Position numbers and translations under genes: made by a program. From the NCBI GenBank assembly GCA_020641055.1, contig CP067345.1, positions 326,001 through 390,000 on the forward strand: a DNA stretch of 64,000 nt, written 5' to 3'. The notes under the pieces are model-generated. The model made no database searches. It saw only the letters and a list, made by a program, of their open reading frames with translations, and had not been told where the DNA came from. Positions 1-9,105 of the stretch are shown one piece after another; the stretch's first letter is position 1, and every line of letters starts with the position of its first letter. The DNA is from Clostridioides sp. ES-S-0010-02 (lineage in GTDB: Bacteria > Bacillota > Clostridia > Peptostreptococcales > Peptostreptococcaceae).

Positions 1-2
1 AA

Positions 3-917
3 GGAAAGAAAATATTATTTAGTTCACATATGGATACAGTAACTCCAGGAATAGGGGTAAAACCTATAGTGGATGAAGTAAATGGAATAATAAAAAGTGA
101 TGGGACTACAATATTAGGATCTGATGATAAAGCAGGTATAGCAGCTATATTAGAGGGATTAAGACAAGTAAAAGAAAATAATATAGAACATACTGATATT
201 CAAGTTGTATTCTCTATATGTGAAGAATGTGGATTAGTTGGAGCTAAAAATTTAGACTATGCAAAAATAGATTCTAAATATGCCTTTGTATTAGATAGTG
301 GTGGTTCTCCAGGAGAGATAATAGTAAAAGCTCCTGCACAAGATGTAATAAATGTTAAGATATTAGGAAAGACAGCTCATGCAGGTCTTGAGCCTGAAGC
401 TGGTATAAGTGCTATAATGGTAGCTGCTAGAGCAATAGATAATATGAATTTACTTAGAATAGATGAAGAAACAACTGCTAACATAGGAATTATAAATGGT
501 GGAACAGCTACAAATATAGTAACAGGAGAAGTTAACATAGTTGCAGAAGCTAGAAGTCTAAAAGAAGATAAATTAGATGTTCAAACTAAACATATGGTAG
601 AAACTTTTGAAAAAGCTGCTAAGGATTTTGGAGCTAAAATTGAAATAGATGTAAATAGAGCATATACTCCAATAGATGTTAATGAAGATTCAGAAATAAT
701 ACAACTTGCAAAAAAAGCATTTTCAAATTTAGGAATAGAAGGTCATACTGAATCTACAGGAGGAGGTAGCGATACTAATATATTAAGTAAAAATGGTATT
801 GAAGCTATAACTCTAGGAATAGGTATGAAAAATGCGCATACATTAGATGAACATATAGCTATAAAGGATTTATATGATTCTGCCAAAATGGTAATAGAGA
901 TAATAAAAGAAGCATAA
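3..917 (+). CDS. M20-family metallopeptidase, PepT-like (5' end outside window)
   Basis: Zinc-dependent exopeptidase of the M20 family, closest in pattern to the tripeptidase T / YqjE-like group, expected to trim short peptides in the cytoplasm. The reading frame is open to the left edge: in-frame codons before the ATG at 30 encode residues ending SSH, which join MDTVTPG to make the family motif S-H-x-D-T-V with the first zinc ligand His. The ATG at 30 is therefore internal and the true start lies upstream. Downstream are the expected GSDDKAG (bridging Asp) and CEECG (catalytic Glu pair) motifs and a C-terminal NAHTLDE with the last His ligand. A terminator follows directly. The family is clear; the exact substrate is inferred. 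Confidence 0.88.
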   Translation, partial: GKKILFSSHMDTVTPGIGVKPIVDEVNGIIKSDGTTILGSDDKAGIAAILEGLRQVKENNIEHTDIQVVFSICEECGLVGAKNLDYAKIDSKYAFVLDSGGSPGEIIVKAPAQDVINVKILGKTAHAGLEPEAGISAIMVAARAIDNMNLLRIDEETTANIGIINGGTATNIVTGEVNIVAEARSLKEDKLDVQTKHMVETFEKAAKDFGAKIEIDVNRAYTPIDVNEDSEIIQLAKKAFSNLGIEGHTESTGGGSDTNILSKNGIEAITLGIGMKNAHTLDEHIAIKDLYDSAKMVIEIIKEA

Positions 918-946
918 ATTTAAATAATAGTGTATAATATATATAT

Positions 947-978
947 CGCCTAGCTCAAGCTAGGTGATTTTTCATTTT
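947..978 (+). terminator. Intrinsic terminator after the M20 peptidase gene
   Basis: Arms 947-955 and 958-966 form a 9-bp stem around CCTAGC/GCTAGG, followed by a T-rich stretch. It closes the peptidase transcript. Confidence 0.8.
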
Positions 979-1102
979 ATAGAAGATTGATAATCTCTAT
1001 TGAAAGTAAAAGATATACATTTGAATATAATAATAAATTTAATTTATGTTTAAGTATATGTTTTTAATAATATTTAGATTTGGTTTGTTAGGAGGAATAA
1101 CA

Positions 1103-1999
1103 ATGGAAACAAGGTATGAGGAAGCAAATAAAATAACAATACAATCAATAATTTGGAATATAGTCTTAACAATAATTAAGGTGATAGCTGGTATTATTGG
1201 TAATTCGAGTGCTATGATTGCAGATGGATTACATTCAGCCTCAGATATTATAAGTTCTATAGGTGTACTGATAGGTAATTATGTATCTTCTAGACCAGGA
1301 GATAAGGAACATAATTATGGTCACGAAAAGGCAGAGACATTGGTATCATTCGTATTATCAATATTACTTATATTTGTTTCTATAACAATAGGTATAGGGG
1401 CTATTAAATCATTATTTAACTTAGATGCATTGAGTGTTCCATCAATACTTCCGTTAATAGTGTCAGTCATCTCAATTTTGATAAAAGAGTATCAATATAG
1501 AATAACAATCAAAGTTGCTAAAAAGATAAATTCACCAGCTTTAAAAGCAGATGCTTGGCATCATAGGTCAGATGCTCTATCTTCAGTGGCTGCATTTATA
1601 GGTATAGGAGGTTCTATTTTAGGATTTAAACCATTAGACCCAATTGCGTCAGTTGTAGTGGCAGTATTTGTGGCTAAGGTAGGAATCGATATACTTAGAA
1701 GTTCTGTAAATGAATTGATGGATGTTTCAGTTGATGAAGAAGAAAGAAGAGAATTAAAGTTTATTGTAGCAGATACAGAAGGTGTTAAAAATCTAGGAGA
1801 TATAAAGACTAGAAAGCATGGAGCTATGGCATATGTGGACTTGACTATATGTGTTGATGAAAATCTCACAGTAAAACAGGGGCACGATATTGCTACTAAG
1901 TTGGAAAAACATATAATAAAACATATGGAATTTGTAAAAGGGATAACAGTTCATGTTGAACCATGCACTAATTGCCAAGGAAATAAGTGTATAAAATAA
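1103..1999 (+). CDS. Cation diffusion facilitator (CDF) metal exporter
   Basis: Membrane antiporter expected to export Zn2+ or a similar divalent cation in exchange for protons. From the ATG at 1103, placed 6 nt after an AGGAGG site, the product is 298 residues. A longer frame from 1046 exists but has no ribosome site. About six membrane segments fill residues 15-215. They carry the two transport-site motifs H44-x3-D48 and H153-x3-D157, the histidine-containing pattern common in Zn exporters. The C-terminal cytoplasmic ferredoxin-like domain follows. Unusually, the protein ends in a cysteine cluster (C288, C291, C296) that could bind metal. A short inverted repeat (984-996, AGATT-GAT-AATCT) lies upstream and could be a regulator site; that is only a suggestion. 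Confidence 0.88.
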   Translation: METRYEEANKITIQSIIWNIVLTIIKVIAGIIGNSSAMIADGLHSASDIISSIGVLIGNYVSSRPGDKEHNYGHEKAETLVSFVLSILLIFVSITIGIGAIKSLFNLDALSVPSILPLIVSVISILIKEYQYRITIKVAKKINSPALKADAWHHRSDALSSVAAFIGIGGSILGFKPLDPIASVVVAVFVAKVGIDILRSSVNELMDVSVDEEERRELKFIVADTEGVKNLGDIKTRKHGAMAYVDLTICVDENLTVKQGHDIATKLEKHIIKHMEFVKGITVHVEPCTNCQGNKCIK

Positions 2000-2068
2000 T
2001 TATAGCTTAAAAAAAAGTGTAAAAAGTTATATAATTGTTTTATGACTATAAACTCTAGGGGTGGTTAA

Positions 2069-2863
2069 ATGAGTAAGAAAAGAAAACTAAAGAAAAAAGC
2101 TGCAATATTAATAGGAGTAGTTGTTTTCTTTATAATATACTTTATATCCTTTAAAATAGGTCTAAACATGGAGAAGGATAAGAGTGAGGTTCCAAAGAAA
2201 GTAGAAACAGAGACAGAAGATAATAGGTCTTTAATGACTCAAATAAAAGAGAAAAAGAAAATTTATGTATCAGATAAAAATGTAGAAAACATAAAAATCG
2301 AAGAAGATATGTGGAACGAGATAAAGTTCTTTTTCTCAGAATTTAAGAAGGTAAGAAATACTACTTCTTATGAAGCAATTTATGAAGGGTATTCTGATGA
2401 TGGAATTAAATTTTCTACAGACCTTAATTTTTTTAGAGTCTATACTGTAAATAAAGAGGAATATTATAAAGTTCCAATTGATTCCAAAAATTCTTTTAAG
2501 AAACTTTTAGATGAGAGTATATATACTTCATTTGACCTTTTGAGTCACTATAAAGACTGGAAAGAGGTTACTATAACTTATGGAAAAGAAACTAAGAAGG
2601 TTCATAAATGGAAGTTTGATGATTTAGCACATAAGATGATTTCAAAAAGAGTTGTAGGAAAGGTTCAGCCAGAAAAAAGCAAGGAAAGAAGTGATTATAA
2701 TTTCAGTATAAATATAAAAGGTGAAAATTTTGCTGTGAAAGTAGATACAATGGGCAAGGATTATGTAAAAGTTACTTCTAAAAAAACTGTCTCTTACTAC
2801 GAGGTTCATACAAGTTTATTTGATTATCTTAAAAATGAAATATTTGAGATTGGAAAGAAATAA
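2069..2863 (+). CDS. Membrane-anchored protein of unknown function
   Basis: 264 residues, not recognised. The start is an ATG behind AGGGGTGG. The N-terminus is strongly basic (KKRKLKKK) and is followed by one hydrophobic segment at about residues 11-31. The remaining ~230 residues are hydrophilic, rich in Lys, Glu and Asp, with no cysteine motif, so the likely topology is N-in with an extracytoplasmic domain. The tail (about residues 200-264) has alternating beta-strand-like pattern. It sits alone between the CDF gene and the shared terminator before murC. Its role cannot be deduced from the sequence. Confidence 0.75.
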   Translation: MSKKRKLKKKAAILIGVVVFFIIYFISFKIGLNMEKDKSEVPKKVETETEDNRSLMTQIKEKKKIYVSDKNVENIKIEEDMWNEIKFFFSEFKKVRNTTSYEAIYEGYSDDGIKFSTDLNFFRVYTVNKEEYYKVPIDSKNSFKKLLDESIYTSFDLLSHYKDWKEVTITYGKETKKVHKWKFDDLAHKMISKRVVGKVQPEKSKERSDYNFSINIKGENFAVKVDTMGKDYVKVTSKKTVSYYEVHTSLFDYLKNEIFEIGKK

Positions 2864-2873
2864 AATATTAAGA

Positions 2874-2906
2874 AGGCTATCAAGCGATTATATCATTTGA
2901 TAGCCT
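2874..2906. terminator. Shared terminator between convergent genes
   Basis: A perfect 10-bp stem, AGGCTATCAA (2874-2883) with TTGATAGCCT (2897-2906), lies between the convergent ends of the 2069 gene and murC. T-rich sequence flanks it on each side when read outward, so it can serve both strands. Confidence 0.75.
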
Positions 2907-2940
2907 ACATTAATTTTTATATGTTATTTTTAGTTACATA

Positions 2941-4293
2941 CTATTTTTCAACTAGTAAGTCTGCAACCTTATATATTGGACCAGCACCAGCAGTTATTAC
3001 TAAATCATTATCATTAACATTTTCACGTAAATATTTTACTATATCTTCAAATTCTTTTATGTAGATAGCATCTACGTTGTTTTGATATAATTTTTCAACT
3101 AAATCTTTAGAGTGTATATCTCCTGGATCATCTTCTCTTGCAGCATATATGTCTGTTATGATAACTTTATCAGCAGCATAGAAAGCTTCTGAAAATTCTC
3201 CTAAAAGAGATTTTGTTCTAGTGTAAGTATGTGGCTGGAAGATGCACCATAAAGTTGATTTTTTTAACTTTTTAGCAGCAGCTAAAGTAGCCTTTAATTC
3301 AGTTGGATGATGTGCATAATCATCTATTACTAAGGCATTTTTGTAGTATCCTTTAGATTCAAATCGTCTTCCTACACCTTTATATATTTTTAAATTTTTT
3401 CTTATAGTCTCTAAATCAATACCAGAAACAAGAGCTGCCATTATAGCAGAAGAAGCATTGTATATATTATGAAGACCATATACAGAAAGCTCGAATTCTC
3501 CCAAATCTTTTCCTTGATACTCTATTTTAAATATCCCATGACCACTATTATCAAAATGTATGTCTTTTATTACAGCATCATTGTCAGAATCTCTACCATA
3601 TTTTATAATAGTAGCTTTGACATCATATAATATGTCATCTACATTTTCATCATCACCATTTATTATGAAATATCCATCTGGAGGTAAAAGTTTACCAAAT
3701 TTATTAAAAGAAGCTTTGATTTCGTCTATACCTGAGAAATAATCAAGATGGTCTTCCTCAACATTTAAAACTATAGATATCTTAGGATTAAAATTAAGGA
3801 AACTATCTACATATTCACATGCTTCAGTTATAAAATGGTTAGAATTACCTATCTTAACATTACCACCTATCATGCTTAAGTTACCACCAACTAGTATAGT
3901 TGGGTCTAAGTCTGCATATTCAAAAATTGTAGACAACATAGATGTTGTAGAAGTCTTTCCATGTGTACCAGAAACTGCTATAGAGTTTTTATATTCTCTC
4001 ATAATCTGGCCTAAAAAAGTAGCTCTGTTCATTATTAATTTATTCTTTTCTCGAGCAGCTATAAGTTCTTCATTATCTGGGTGAACTGCTGCAGTATAAA
4101 CAACCATATTTACATCATCTGATATATTTTCTTTTTTTTGACCGATATAGATGTTTGCCCCTTGATCCCTAAGTTTGTCTAATAGATATGATTCGTTTGA
4201 ATCCGAACCTGAAACCTGATAACCCTTATTGATACATATTTCGGCTAATGCACTCATGCTGATACCGCCAATTCCTATAAAGTGTATATTCAT
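2941..4293 (-). CDS. murC: UDP-N-acetylmuramate--L-alanine ligase
   Basis: Cytoplasmic ATP-dependent ligase that adds L-alanine to UDP-MurNAc, the first amino acid of the peptidoglycan stem peptide. The 450-residue length is normal for MurC. Residues 5-10 (FIGIGG) form the N-terminal nucleotide-binding start, and GTHGKTS at 109-115 is the Mur-ligase P-loop. The central domain holds the EACEY segment and the C-terminal domain the DDYAHHPTE motif typical of MurC. The start has an AAAGGTGG site 8 nt upstream. It is the only convincing minus-strand gene in the window and is divergent from purR. An extended -10 promoter candidate lies at 4437-4445. Confidence 0.97.
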   Translation of the reverse strand: MNIHFIGIGGISMSALAEICINKGYQVSGSDSNESYLLDKLRDQGANIYIGQKKENISDDVNMVVYTAAVHPDNEELIAAREKNKLIMNRATFLGQIMREYKNSIAVSGTHGKTSTTSMLSTIFEYADLDPTILVGGNLSMIGGNVKIGNSNHFITEACEYVDSFLNFNPKISIVLNVEEDHLDYFSGIDEIKASFNKFGKLLPPDGYFIINGDDENVDDILYDVKATIIKYGRDSDNDAVIKDIHFDNSGHGIFKIEYQGKDLGEFELSVYGLHNIYNASSAIMAALVSGIDLETIRKNLKIYKGVGRRFESKGYYKNALVIDDYAHHPTELKATLAAAKKLKKSTLWCIFQPHTYTRTKSLLGEFSEAFYAADKVIITDIYAAREDDPGDIHSKDLVEKLYQNNVDAIYIKEFEDIVKYLRENVNDNDLVITAGAGPIYKVADLLVEK

Positions 4294-4411
4294 AATAAAA
4301 CCACCTTTCTTTTTAATTAAGTCCTACAATATGAACTATTTTTGTGGTATAATAATATAATGTTCAATATTTTATAATTAATATGCATATAATATTATAT
4401 GTATTTTATTT

Positions 4412-4441
4412 TTGAATATAATAAAACATAAGTAATATTAT
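4412..4441 (+). promoter_or_regulatory. Sigma-A promoter candidate for purR
   Basis: TTGAAT (4412-4417) and TATTAT (4436-4441) are separated by 18 bp. Transcription would start near 4448, inside the inverted repeat at 4445-4458. The -10 overlaps the minus-strand -10 of murC. Confidence 0.45.
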
Positions 4442-4445
4442 ACCA
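4437..4445 (-). promoter_or_regulatory. Extended -10 promoter candidate for murC
   Basis: On the minus strand the sequence reads TGGTATAAT, a consensus extended -10 element, about 145 nt upstream of the murC start. There is no good -35. A mirror-image TGGTATAAT on the + strand lies at 4345-4353. Confidence 0.45.
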
Positions 4446-4458
4446 CAATACGAATTGT
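4445..4458. repeat. Inverted repeat ACAAT-ACGA-ATTGT in the murC/purR intergenic region
   Basis: Perfect 5-bp arms around a 4-bp centre. It lies next to the murC -10 and over the expected purR start point, so it could be an operator. It does not match the B. subtilis PurBox well. Confidence 0.4.
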
Positions 4459-4511
4459 TATGCATTATTTAGTTTAACGTTATATAAAGGTATTTGTAGG
4501 AGGAAATAGTA

Positions 4512-5390
4512 ATGAAATTTAAAAGAACAGAGAGAATTGGAGCAATAGTTAAAATACTATCTGATAATCCAAATAAAATATATACATTAAGTTATTTTAC
4601 AAATCAATTTAATGCAGCAAAATCCACAATAAGTGAAGATTTATTAGTTGTAAAAAATGTATTTGAAAAACTACATTTAGGGAAAGTTATAACTATCTCA
4701 GGTGCAGCAGGAGGAGTAAAATATATACCTAAAACTTCTATAGCAGAAAATGCAGAGTTTTTAATGGAATTATGTGAGAAAATATGTGACACATCTAGAA
4801 TACTATCTGGTGGTTTTTTATACTTAATTGATTTAATTTATGACCCTACAATAGCTGCTAAGATAGGAAAAATATTTGCTTCAAACATTGAATATGTAGA
4901 TGCAGATTATGTTGTAACAATGGAAACAAAAGGTATACCTATGGCACTTATGACTGCAAAGGCTATGAATTTGCCTTTAGTTATAATAAGGAAAGACATA
5001 AAAGTATCAGAAGGTCCTACCCTTAGTATGACATATGTAAGTGGAAATAATTCGAAGGTTGAGAGTATGAGTTTACCAAGAAGGGCTCTTAAACCAGATA
5101 GTAAAGTTATAATTATAGATGATTTCATGAGGGGTGGAGGTACTATAAAAGGAATGGTAGACCTTATGAATGAATTTGGAGCAGAGGTTATAGGTACTGG
5201 AGTATTTATATCTACAACAAATCCTTCAGAAAAAATGGTAAAAGATTATATATCACTAATTCAGTTAGATGTTACTGGAGATAAAATAGTAGTTGAACCA
5301 AATTTAAAAACTTTTAAAGATGAATATAGAAATGAAGAATTAGATGAAGAAAATGATTCAGAATTTGAATTTGAAATAGATGAAGATTAA
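4512..5390 (+). CDS. purR: Purine operon regulator PurR (PRPP-sensing)
   Basis: Transcription regulator of purine synthesis and related genes; in B. subtilis DNA binding is relieved by PRPP. The 292-residue product has an N-terminal winged-helix domain (residues ~1-75, beginning KFKRTERIGAIVKIL) and a phosphoribosyltransferase-fold domain. Its PRPP-binding loop IIIDDFMRGGGT lies at ~199-211, nearly the same as the B. subtilis sequence. The start follows GGAGG by 9 nt. The C-terminus is highly acidic. It is divergent from murC and upstream of spoVG-glmU-prs, matching the B. subtilis order except that yabJ is absent. prs makes the PRPP that PurR senses. Confidence 0.95.
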   Translation: MKFKRTERIGAIVKILSDNPNKIYTLSYFTNQFNAAKSTISEDLLVVKNVFEKLHLGKVITISGAAGGVKYIPKTSIAENAEFLMELCEKICDTSRILSGGFLYLIDLIYDPTIAAKIGKIFASNIEYVDADYVVTMETKGIPMALMTAKAMNLPLVIIRKDIKVSEGPTLSMTYVSGNNSKVESMSLPRRALKPDSKVIIIDDFMRGGGTIKGMVDLMNEFGAEVIGTGVFISTTNPSEKMVKDYISLIQLDVTGDKIVVEPNLKTFKDEYRNEELDEENDSEFEFEIDED

Positions 5391-5426
5391 TAAAAAAAAT
5401 ATTTAGAAAAATATGTAAAAATAAAA

Positions 5427-5455
5427 AGAGGATATCCCTAGTTGTCCATAGAATT
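5427..5455 (+). promoter_or_regulatory. Sigma-H promoter of spoVG
   Basis: AGAGGATAT (5427-5435) fits the sigma-H -35 consensus RnAGGAwww, and ATAGAATT (5448-5455) fits the -10 RnnGAATw, with 12 bp between. It lies ~90 bp upstream of spoVG, a known sigma-H target in B. subtilis and C. difficile. Confidence 0.8.
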
Positions 5456-5545
5456 ACTTAAAAAACAGTTTATATTAATTTATTCCAACAATAATAATTT
5501 TAATATAAATTAATTTCTGTCAAAATCAAAGGGGGATATATTGGT

Positions 5546-5824
5546 ATGAAGATAACTGACGTAAGAGTAAGAAAATTAACAGAAGAAGGCAAGATGAAAT
5601 GTATAGTTTCAATAACTTTTGATAATTTGTTTGTAGTGCATGATATAAAAGTTATAGAAGGCCACAATGGGTTATTTATAGCAATGCCTAGCAGAAAAGT
5701 AGGCGAAGGAAATTTCAGAGACATAGCTCATCCAATAAATGCAGAAATGAGACAAGTTTTAGAAGATGCAGTTTTACAAGCGTATCATGAAGCATTAGTT
5801 CAATGGGAAGTAGCTGCTGAATAA
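5546..5824 (+). CDS. spoVG: Septation/sporulation regulator SpoVG
   Basis: Small nucleic-acid-binding regulator. In B. subtilis it affects asymmetric septation and the spore cortex; in other Firmicutes it is a broad regulator. The 92 residues cover the whole SpoVG fold: the N-terminal strand [11 protein letters not shown], the conserved IAMPSRK segment and the RDIAHPI motif, ending in the usual amphipathic helix. The start is an ATG ~9 nt after AGGGGGA. It is monocistronic: a sigma-H promoter lies upstream and a terminator directly downstream. Confidence 0.97.
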   Translation: MKITDVRVRKLTEEGKMKCIVSITFDNLFVVHDIKVIEGHNGLFIAMPSRKVGEGNFRDIAHPINAEMRQVLEDAVLQAYHEALVQWEVAAE

Positions 5825-5843
5825 CAATAAATATAAAATGGAG

Positions 5844-5870
5844 AGAGCCCGAACATTTAGGCTCTTTTTA
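5844..5870 (+). terminator. Intrinsic terminator after spoVG
   Basis: AGAGCC (5844-5849) pairs with GGCTCT (5860-5865), followed by a T run. It separates spoVG from glmU. Confidence 0.8.
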
Positions 5871-6034
5871 AATGTAGAATTTGCATTAAAATATGTACTT
5901 TTTAGTAAAAAAGTGCTATATTATTAGTGATAATGTATATGTTGTATACAAATTGTTAAATAAATGTATTATAATGTATATTGATTGAGATAATAATACG
6001 AATAAAATTAAATTAGATTGAATGGAGTGTATCA

Positions 6035-7414
6035 ATGAACTTTAAAGCTATAATCCTTGCCGCTGGCAAAGGAACAAGAATGAAGTCTAAATACCCAAAA
6101 GTTATACATAAAGTATGCGGAAAAGAAATGGTCAACCATATTATAGATGTTTCAAAAAAATCAGGTGTAAAGGATACTGTTGTAATTTTGGGGCATGAAG
6201 CGGATGTAGTAAAAGAAAAACTTGCAGAAGAAACTATGATAGCTATGCAAACAGAACAGCTTGGAACAGGACATGCTGTAAAAATGGCTAAAGAATATAT
6301 AAATGATGACGATATAATAGTTGTACTTTGTGGAGATACTCCACTTATAAAGGAAGAAACATTAAAGAAATTATTTGATTTCCATATAGAAAATAAATAT
6401 CATGCCACAGTTCTTACAACAAAAGTTGGAAATCCAACAGGTTATGGTAGAATAATAAGAGATAAGAAGGGTGACCTTCTTAAAATAGTGGAACAAAAAG
6501 ATGCAAATTCAGAAGAAAAAATGATAAGTGAGATAAATTCTGGGATATACTGTTTTAATGGAAAGAGTCTTAGAGAAGCATTAGATTTGTTAAATAATAA
6601 CAATGCACAAGGTGAATATTATTTAACTGATACTGCTAAAATAATGAGAGACAAGGGCTTAAAAGTTGGTGCATTTGCAGGTTCAACTATTGAAGAACTT
6701 ATGGGTGTTAACTCAAGAGTGGAATTATCAAAGGCAGAAGAAATTATGAGAAGAAGAATAAATGAATCTCATATGGTAAATGGAGTGACTATAATAAACA
6801 CTAACTCTACCTACATAGAATCTGATGTTGAGATAGGTAATGATACTATAATATATCCAGGGGTTATGTTACAAGGAAAAACAAAGATAGGTTCAGATTG
6901 TATAATTGGAATGAACTCATCTATAACAAACTCAGAAATAGGAAATGGTACAGAAATAAAAAATTCAACGATACTTGATAGTAAAGTTGGAGATAATACT
7001 ACTGTTGGACCATATGCATATTTAAGACCGAAAACTAACTTAGGAAACAATGTAAAAATAGGTGATTTTGTAGAGGTAAAAAATGCTGTTATAGAAGATG
7101 GTTCAAAAGCATCTCATCTTTCTTATATAGGAGATGCGCATGTTGGAAAAAATGTAAATATTGGATGTGGAGTAGTATTTGTAAACTATGATGGTAAAAA
7201 TAAATTTAAGTCAATAGTTAAAGATGATGCGTTTATAGGTTCAAATTCTAATTTAGTTGCACCAGTAGTTGTAGAAGAAAAAGGATATATAGCAACAGGT
7301 TCAACAATAACACATGATGTCCCAGATGGAGCTTTAGCAATAGCAAGACAAAGACAAGTTGTTAAAGAAGGATGGGTAGAAAAGAAGAATCAAAAAGATA
7401 ATCAAGGTAAGTAG
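6035..7414 (+). CDS. glmU: Bifunctional UDP-GlcNAc pyrophosphorylase / GlcN-1-P acetyltransferase
   Basis: Makes UDP-N-acetylglucosamine, precursor of peptidoglycan and wall polymers: acetylation of glucosamine-1-phosphate, then uridylyl transfer. The 459-residue length is normal. The N-terminal Rossmann domain (1-~230) has the nucleotide loop LAAGKGTRMKS and the QLGTGHA motif. From ~250 the hexapeptide repeats of the left-handed beta helix begin, with the acetyltransferase segment RPKTNLG...IGDFVE and KASHLSYIGDA. GGAGTG precedes the ATG. It probably shares a transcript with prs, 94 nt downstream. Confidence 0.97.
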   Translation: MNFKAIILAAGKGTRMKSKYPKVIHKVCGKEMVNHIIDVSKKSGVKDTVVILGHEADVVKEKLAEETMIAMQTEQLGTGHAVKMAKEYINDDDIIVVLCGDTPLIKEETLKKLFDFHIENKYHATVLTTKVGNPTGYGRIIRDKKGDLLKIVEQKDANSEEKMISEINSGIYCFNGKSLREALDLLNNNNAQGEYYLTDTAKIMRDKGLKVGAFAGSTIEELMGVNSRVELSKAEEIMRRRINESHMVNGVTIINTNSTYIESDVEIGNDTIIYPGVMLQGKTKIGSDCIIGMNSSITNSEIGNGTEIKNSTILDSKVGDNTTVGPYAYLRPKTNLGNNVKIGDFVEVKNAVIEDGSKASHLSYIGDAHVGKNVNIGCGVVFVNYDGKNKFKSIVKDDAFIGSNSNLVAPVVVEEKGYIATGSTITHDVPDGALAIARQRQVVKEGWVEKKNQKDNQGK

Positions 7415-7508
7415 TTATTTAGTTTATTATTTTGGCTAATAAAATTAGCTCGAAATTATTATAAATTATATTCATTAGGATTTTAAAATTTTCAGGAGGG
7501 TTACATAA

Positions 7509-8459
7509 ATGAATACTAGCGGAAGCGAGATTAAAATTATTGCAGGTAATTCATCGAAAGAGTTAGCACAAAAAATAGCTGACTATATAGGTGTATCAGT
7601 GCTAGACTGTGAAGTAGGTACATTTAGTGATGGTGAAATATGTGTAAACATGAATGAGACAGTAAGAGGTTGTGATGTGTTTGTAGTACAATCTACTAAT
7701 AGTCCAGTAAATGATAACTTAATGGAGTTATTAATCTTAATTGATGCATTAAAGAGAGCATCAGCAGGAAGAATAACAGCAGTTATTCCTTACTATGGAT
7801 ATGCAAGACAAGATAGAAAAGCTAAGGCAAGAGATCCAATCACTGCTAAATTAGTTGCAAACTTAATAACTGCTGCTGGGGCAGACAGAGTATTAACAAT
7901 GGATTTACATGCAGCTCAAATACAAGGATACTTTGATATACCACTAGACCACTTATTAGGTGGAACAATATTAGCAGATTACTTCAATGAAAAGAAAATA
8001 GAAGATTTAGTAGTAGTATCTCCAGATTTAGGAAGTGTTACTAGATCAAGAAAGTTTGCTAATACTTTAAATGGAGAAGTTCCAATAGCGATAATAGATA
8101 AGAGAAGACCAAAAGCTAATGTATGTGAAGTTATGAACTTAATAGGTGATGTTAAAGGTAAAAATGTTATACTATTAGATGATATGATAGATACAGCTGG
8201 AACAATCGTTAATGCGGCAAATGCACTTAAAGAGTTTGGAGCAAAAGATGTTTATGCTTGTTGTACTCATGGTGTATTATCAGGACCAGCTATTGAAAGA
8301 ATTTCTAATTCAGAAATAAGTGAGTTAATAGTTCTTGATACTATACAACTTCCTGAAGAAAAAAGAATAGATAAGATAAAAATAAAAACAGTAGCTCCTT
8401 TATTTGGAGATGCTATAAGAATGATATTCTCTAATGAATCAGTAAGTAAATTATTTTAA
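7509..8459 (+). CDS. prs: Ribose-phosphate pyrophosphokinase (PRPP synthetase)
   Basis: Transfers pyrophosphate from ATP to ribose-5-phosphate, giving PRPP for purine, pyrimidine, NAD, His and Trp synthesis. The 316 residues are the normal class I length. Visible motifs are FSDGEI, the ATP loop [11 protein letters not shown], the catalytic-site region [21 protein letters not shown] and the ribose-5-phosphate loop [11 protein letters not shown]. The ATG follows AGGAGGG by 8 nt. Its product is the ligand of PurR, encoded nearby. A strong terminator closes the operon. Confidence 0.97.
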   Translation: MNTSGSEIKIIAGNSSKELAQKIADYIGVSVLDCEVGTFSDGEICVNMNETVRGCDVFVVQSTNSPVNDNLMELLILIDALKRASAGRITAVIPYYGYARQDRKAKARDPITAKLVANLITAAGADRVLTMDLHAAQIQGYFDIPLDHLLGGTILADYFNEKKIEDLVVVSPDLGSVTRSRKFANTLNGEVPIAIIDKRRPKANVCEVMNLIGDVKGKNVILLDDMIDTAGTIVNAANALKEFGAKDVYACCTHGVLSGPAIERISNSEISELIVLDTIQLPEEKRIDKIKIKTVAPLFGDAIRMIFSNESVSKLF

Positions 8460-8473
8460 TTAATTAGATTTAT

Positions 8474-8512
8474 AAGAGTTGCTTAAAGTAAGTTTTTAAG
8501 CAACTCTTTTTT
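8474..8512 (+). terminator. Strong terminator after prs
   Basis: A 14-bp perfect stem, 8474-8487 with 8495-8508, a 7-nt loop and a T run. Confidence 0.88.
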
Positions 8513-8674
8513 AATATCTAATTTATGTATTATTATAATTTATTGGAGTTGTATGTGTGTATATAAAAGTAAATGTTTCTTGTAAAACATGTGGATAAGT
8601 AATTAAAAACTAAATGCAATAAAAGATATAAAATTATGAATATTACGAATATAAAAAATATTTGCAAAAAAGTA

Positions 8675-8703
8675 TTGAAAAAATTTGAATTATGTAGTAT
8701 TAT
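8675..8703 (+). promoter_or_regulatory. Sigma-A promoter of the orphan RNA
   Basis: TTGAAA (8675-8680), a 17-bp spacer and TATTAT (8698-8703). Transcription is expected from about 8710. The nearest normal gene (pilA1) begins over 800 bp away, with two terminators between. Confidence 0.6.
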
Positions 8704-8735
8704 GTAAATATAAATTAAAGAAAGAGGTGTTTCCA

Positions 8736-8774
8736 ATGGGAATGATTGAAGATGAACCCCTAATAATTAATTGA
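8736..8774 (+). CDS. Possible 12-codon micro-ORF in the orphan RNA
   Basis: ATG preceded by AAAGAGGTG with suitable spacing, encoding MGMIEDEPLIIN. It is too short for a family assignment and could be chance. It is the first start codon in the predicted transcript, which is why it is noted. Confidence 0.25.
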   Translation: MGMIEDEPLIIN

Positions 8775-9072
8775 TTCAGTCACAATCTAAAGTAAATATA
8801 AAAATCTATTGAAAGTTTATTTATAAGAATTGAAAATAGTATCTATTCTATATCTTTAGTGTTTGTGAGAGGGTTCTGGATTATATAAAGTTACTGTAAA
8901 GAAAGTAATTTTGTACGATAAGCATATATATAGATGAAGAGTTTCATTTATATAGTGATTGTGGCTGAATCATAACTGCAAGAATATAGAATGTTTATAT
9001 ATAGATGTTTTTAATAAAATACTATATTGTAATAGCTTTTAGCTTTCAAATAAATATTAGCAAAGGATGGAA

Positions 9073-9105
9073 ATGACAATGATAAAACTAAATGATAATT
9101 TATAA
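9073..9105 (+). CDS. Possible 10-codon micro-ORF before the orphan RNA terminator
   Basis: Preceded by AAAGGATGG and encoding MTMIKLNDNL. Its stop codon overlaps the 5' arm of the terminator at 9104-9154, a layout that recalls leader peptides, yet no gene follows in the same transcript. Weak evidence. Confidence 0.2.
   Translation: MTMIKLNDNL

Noticed and set aside
984-996. Fur or MntR box before the CDF gene
   Set aside because: The inverted repeat is short (5-bp arms) and does not match a full consensus.
8533-8736. Minus-strand hydrophobic open frame of 67 codons
   Set aside because: It is driven by AT-rich sequence, has no ribosome site and lies across the orphan RNA promoter.
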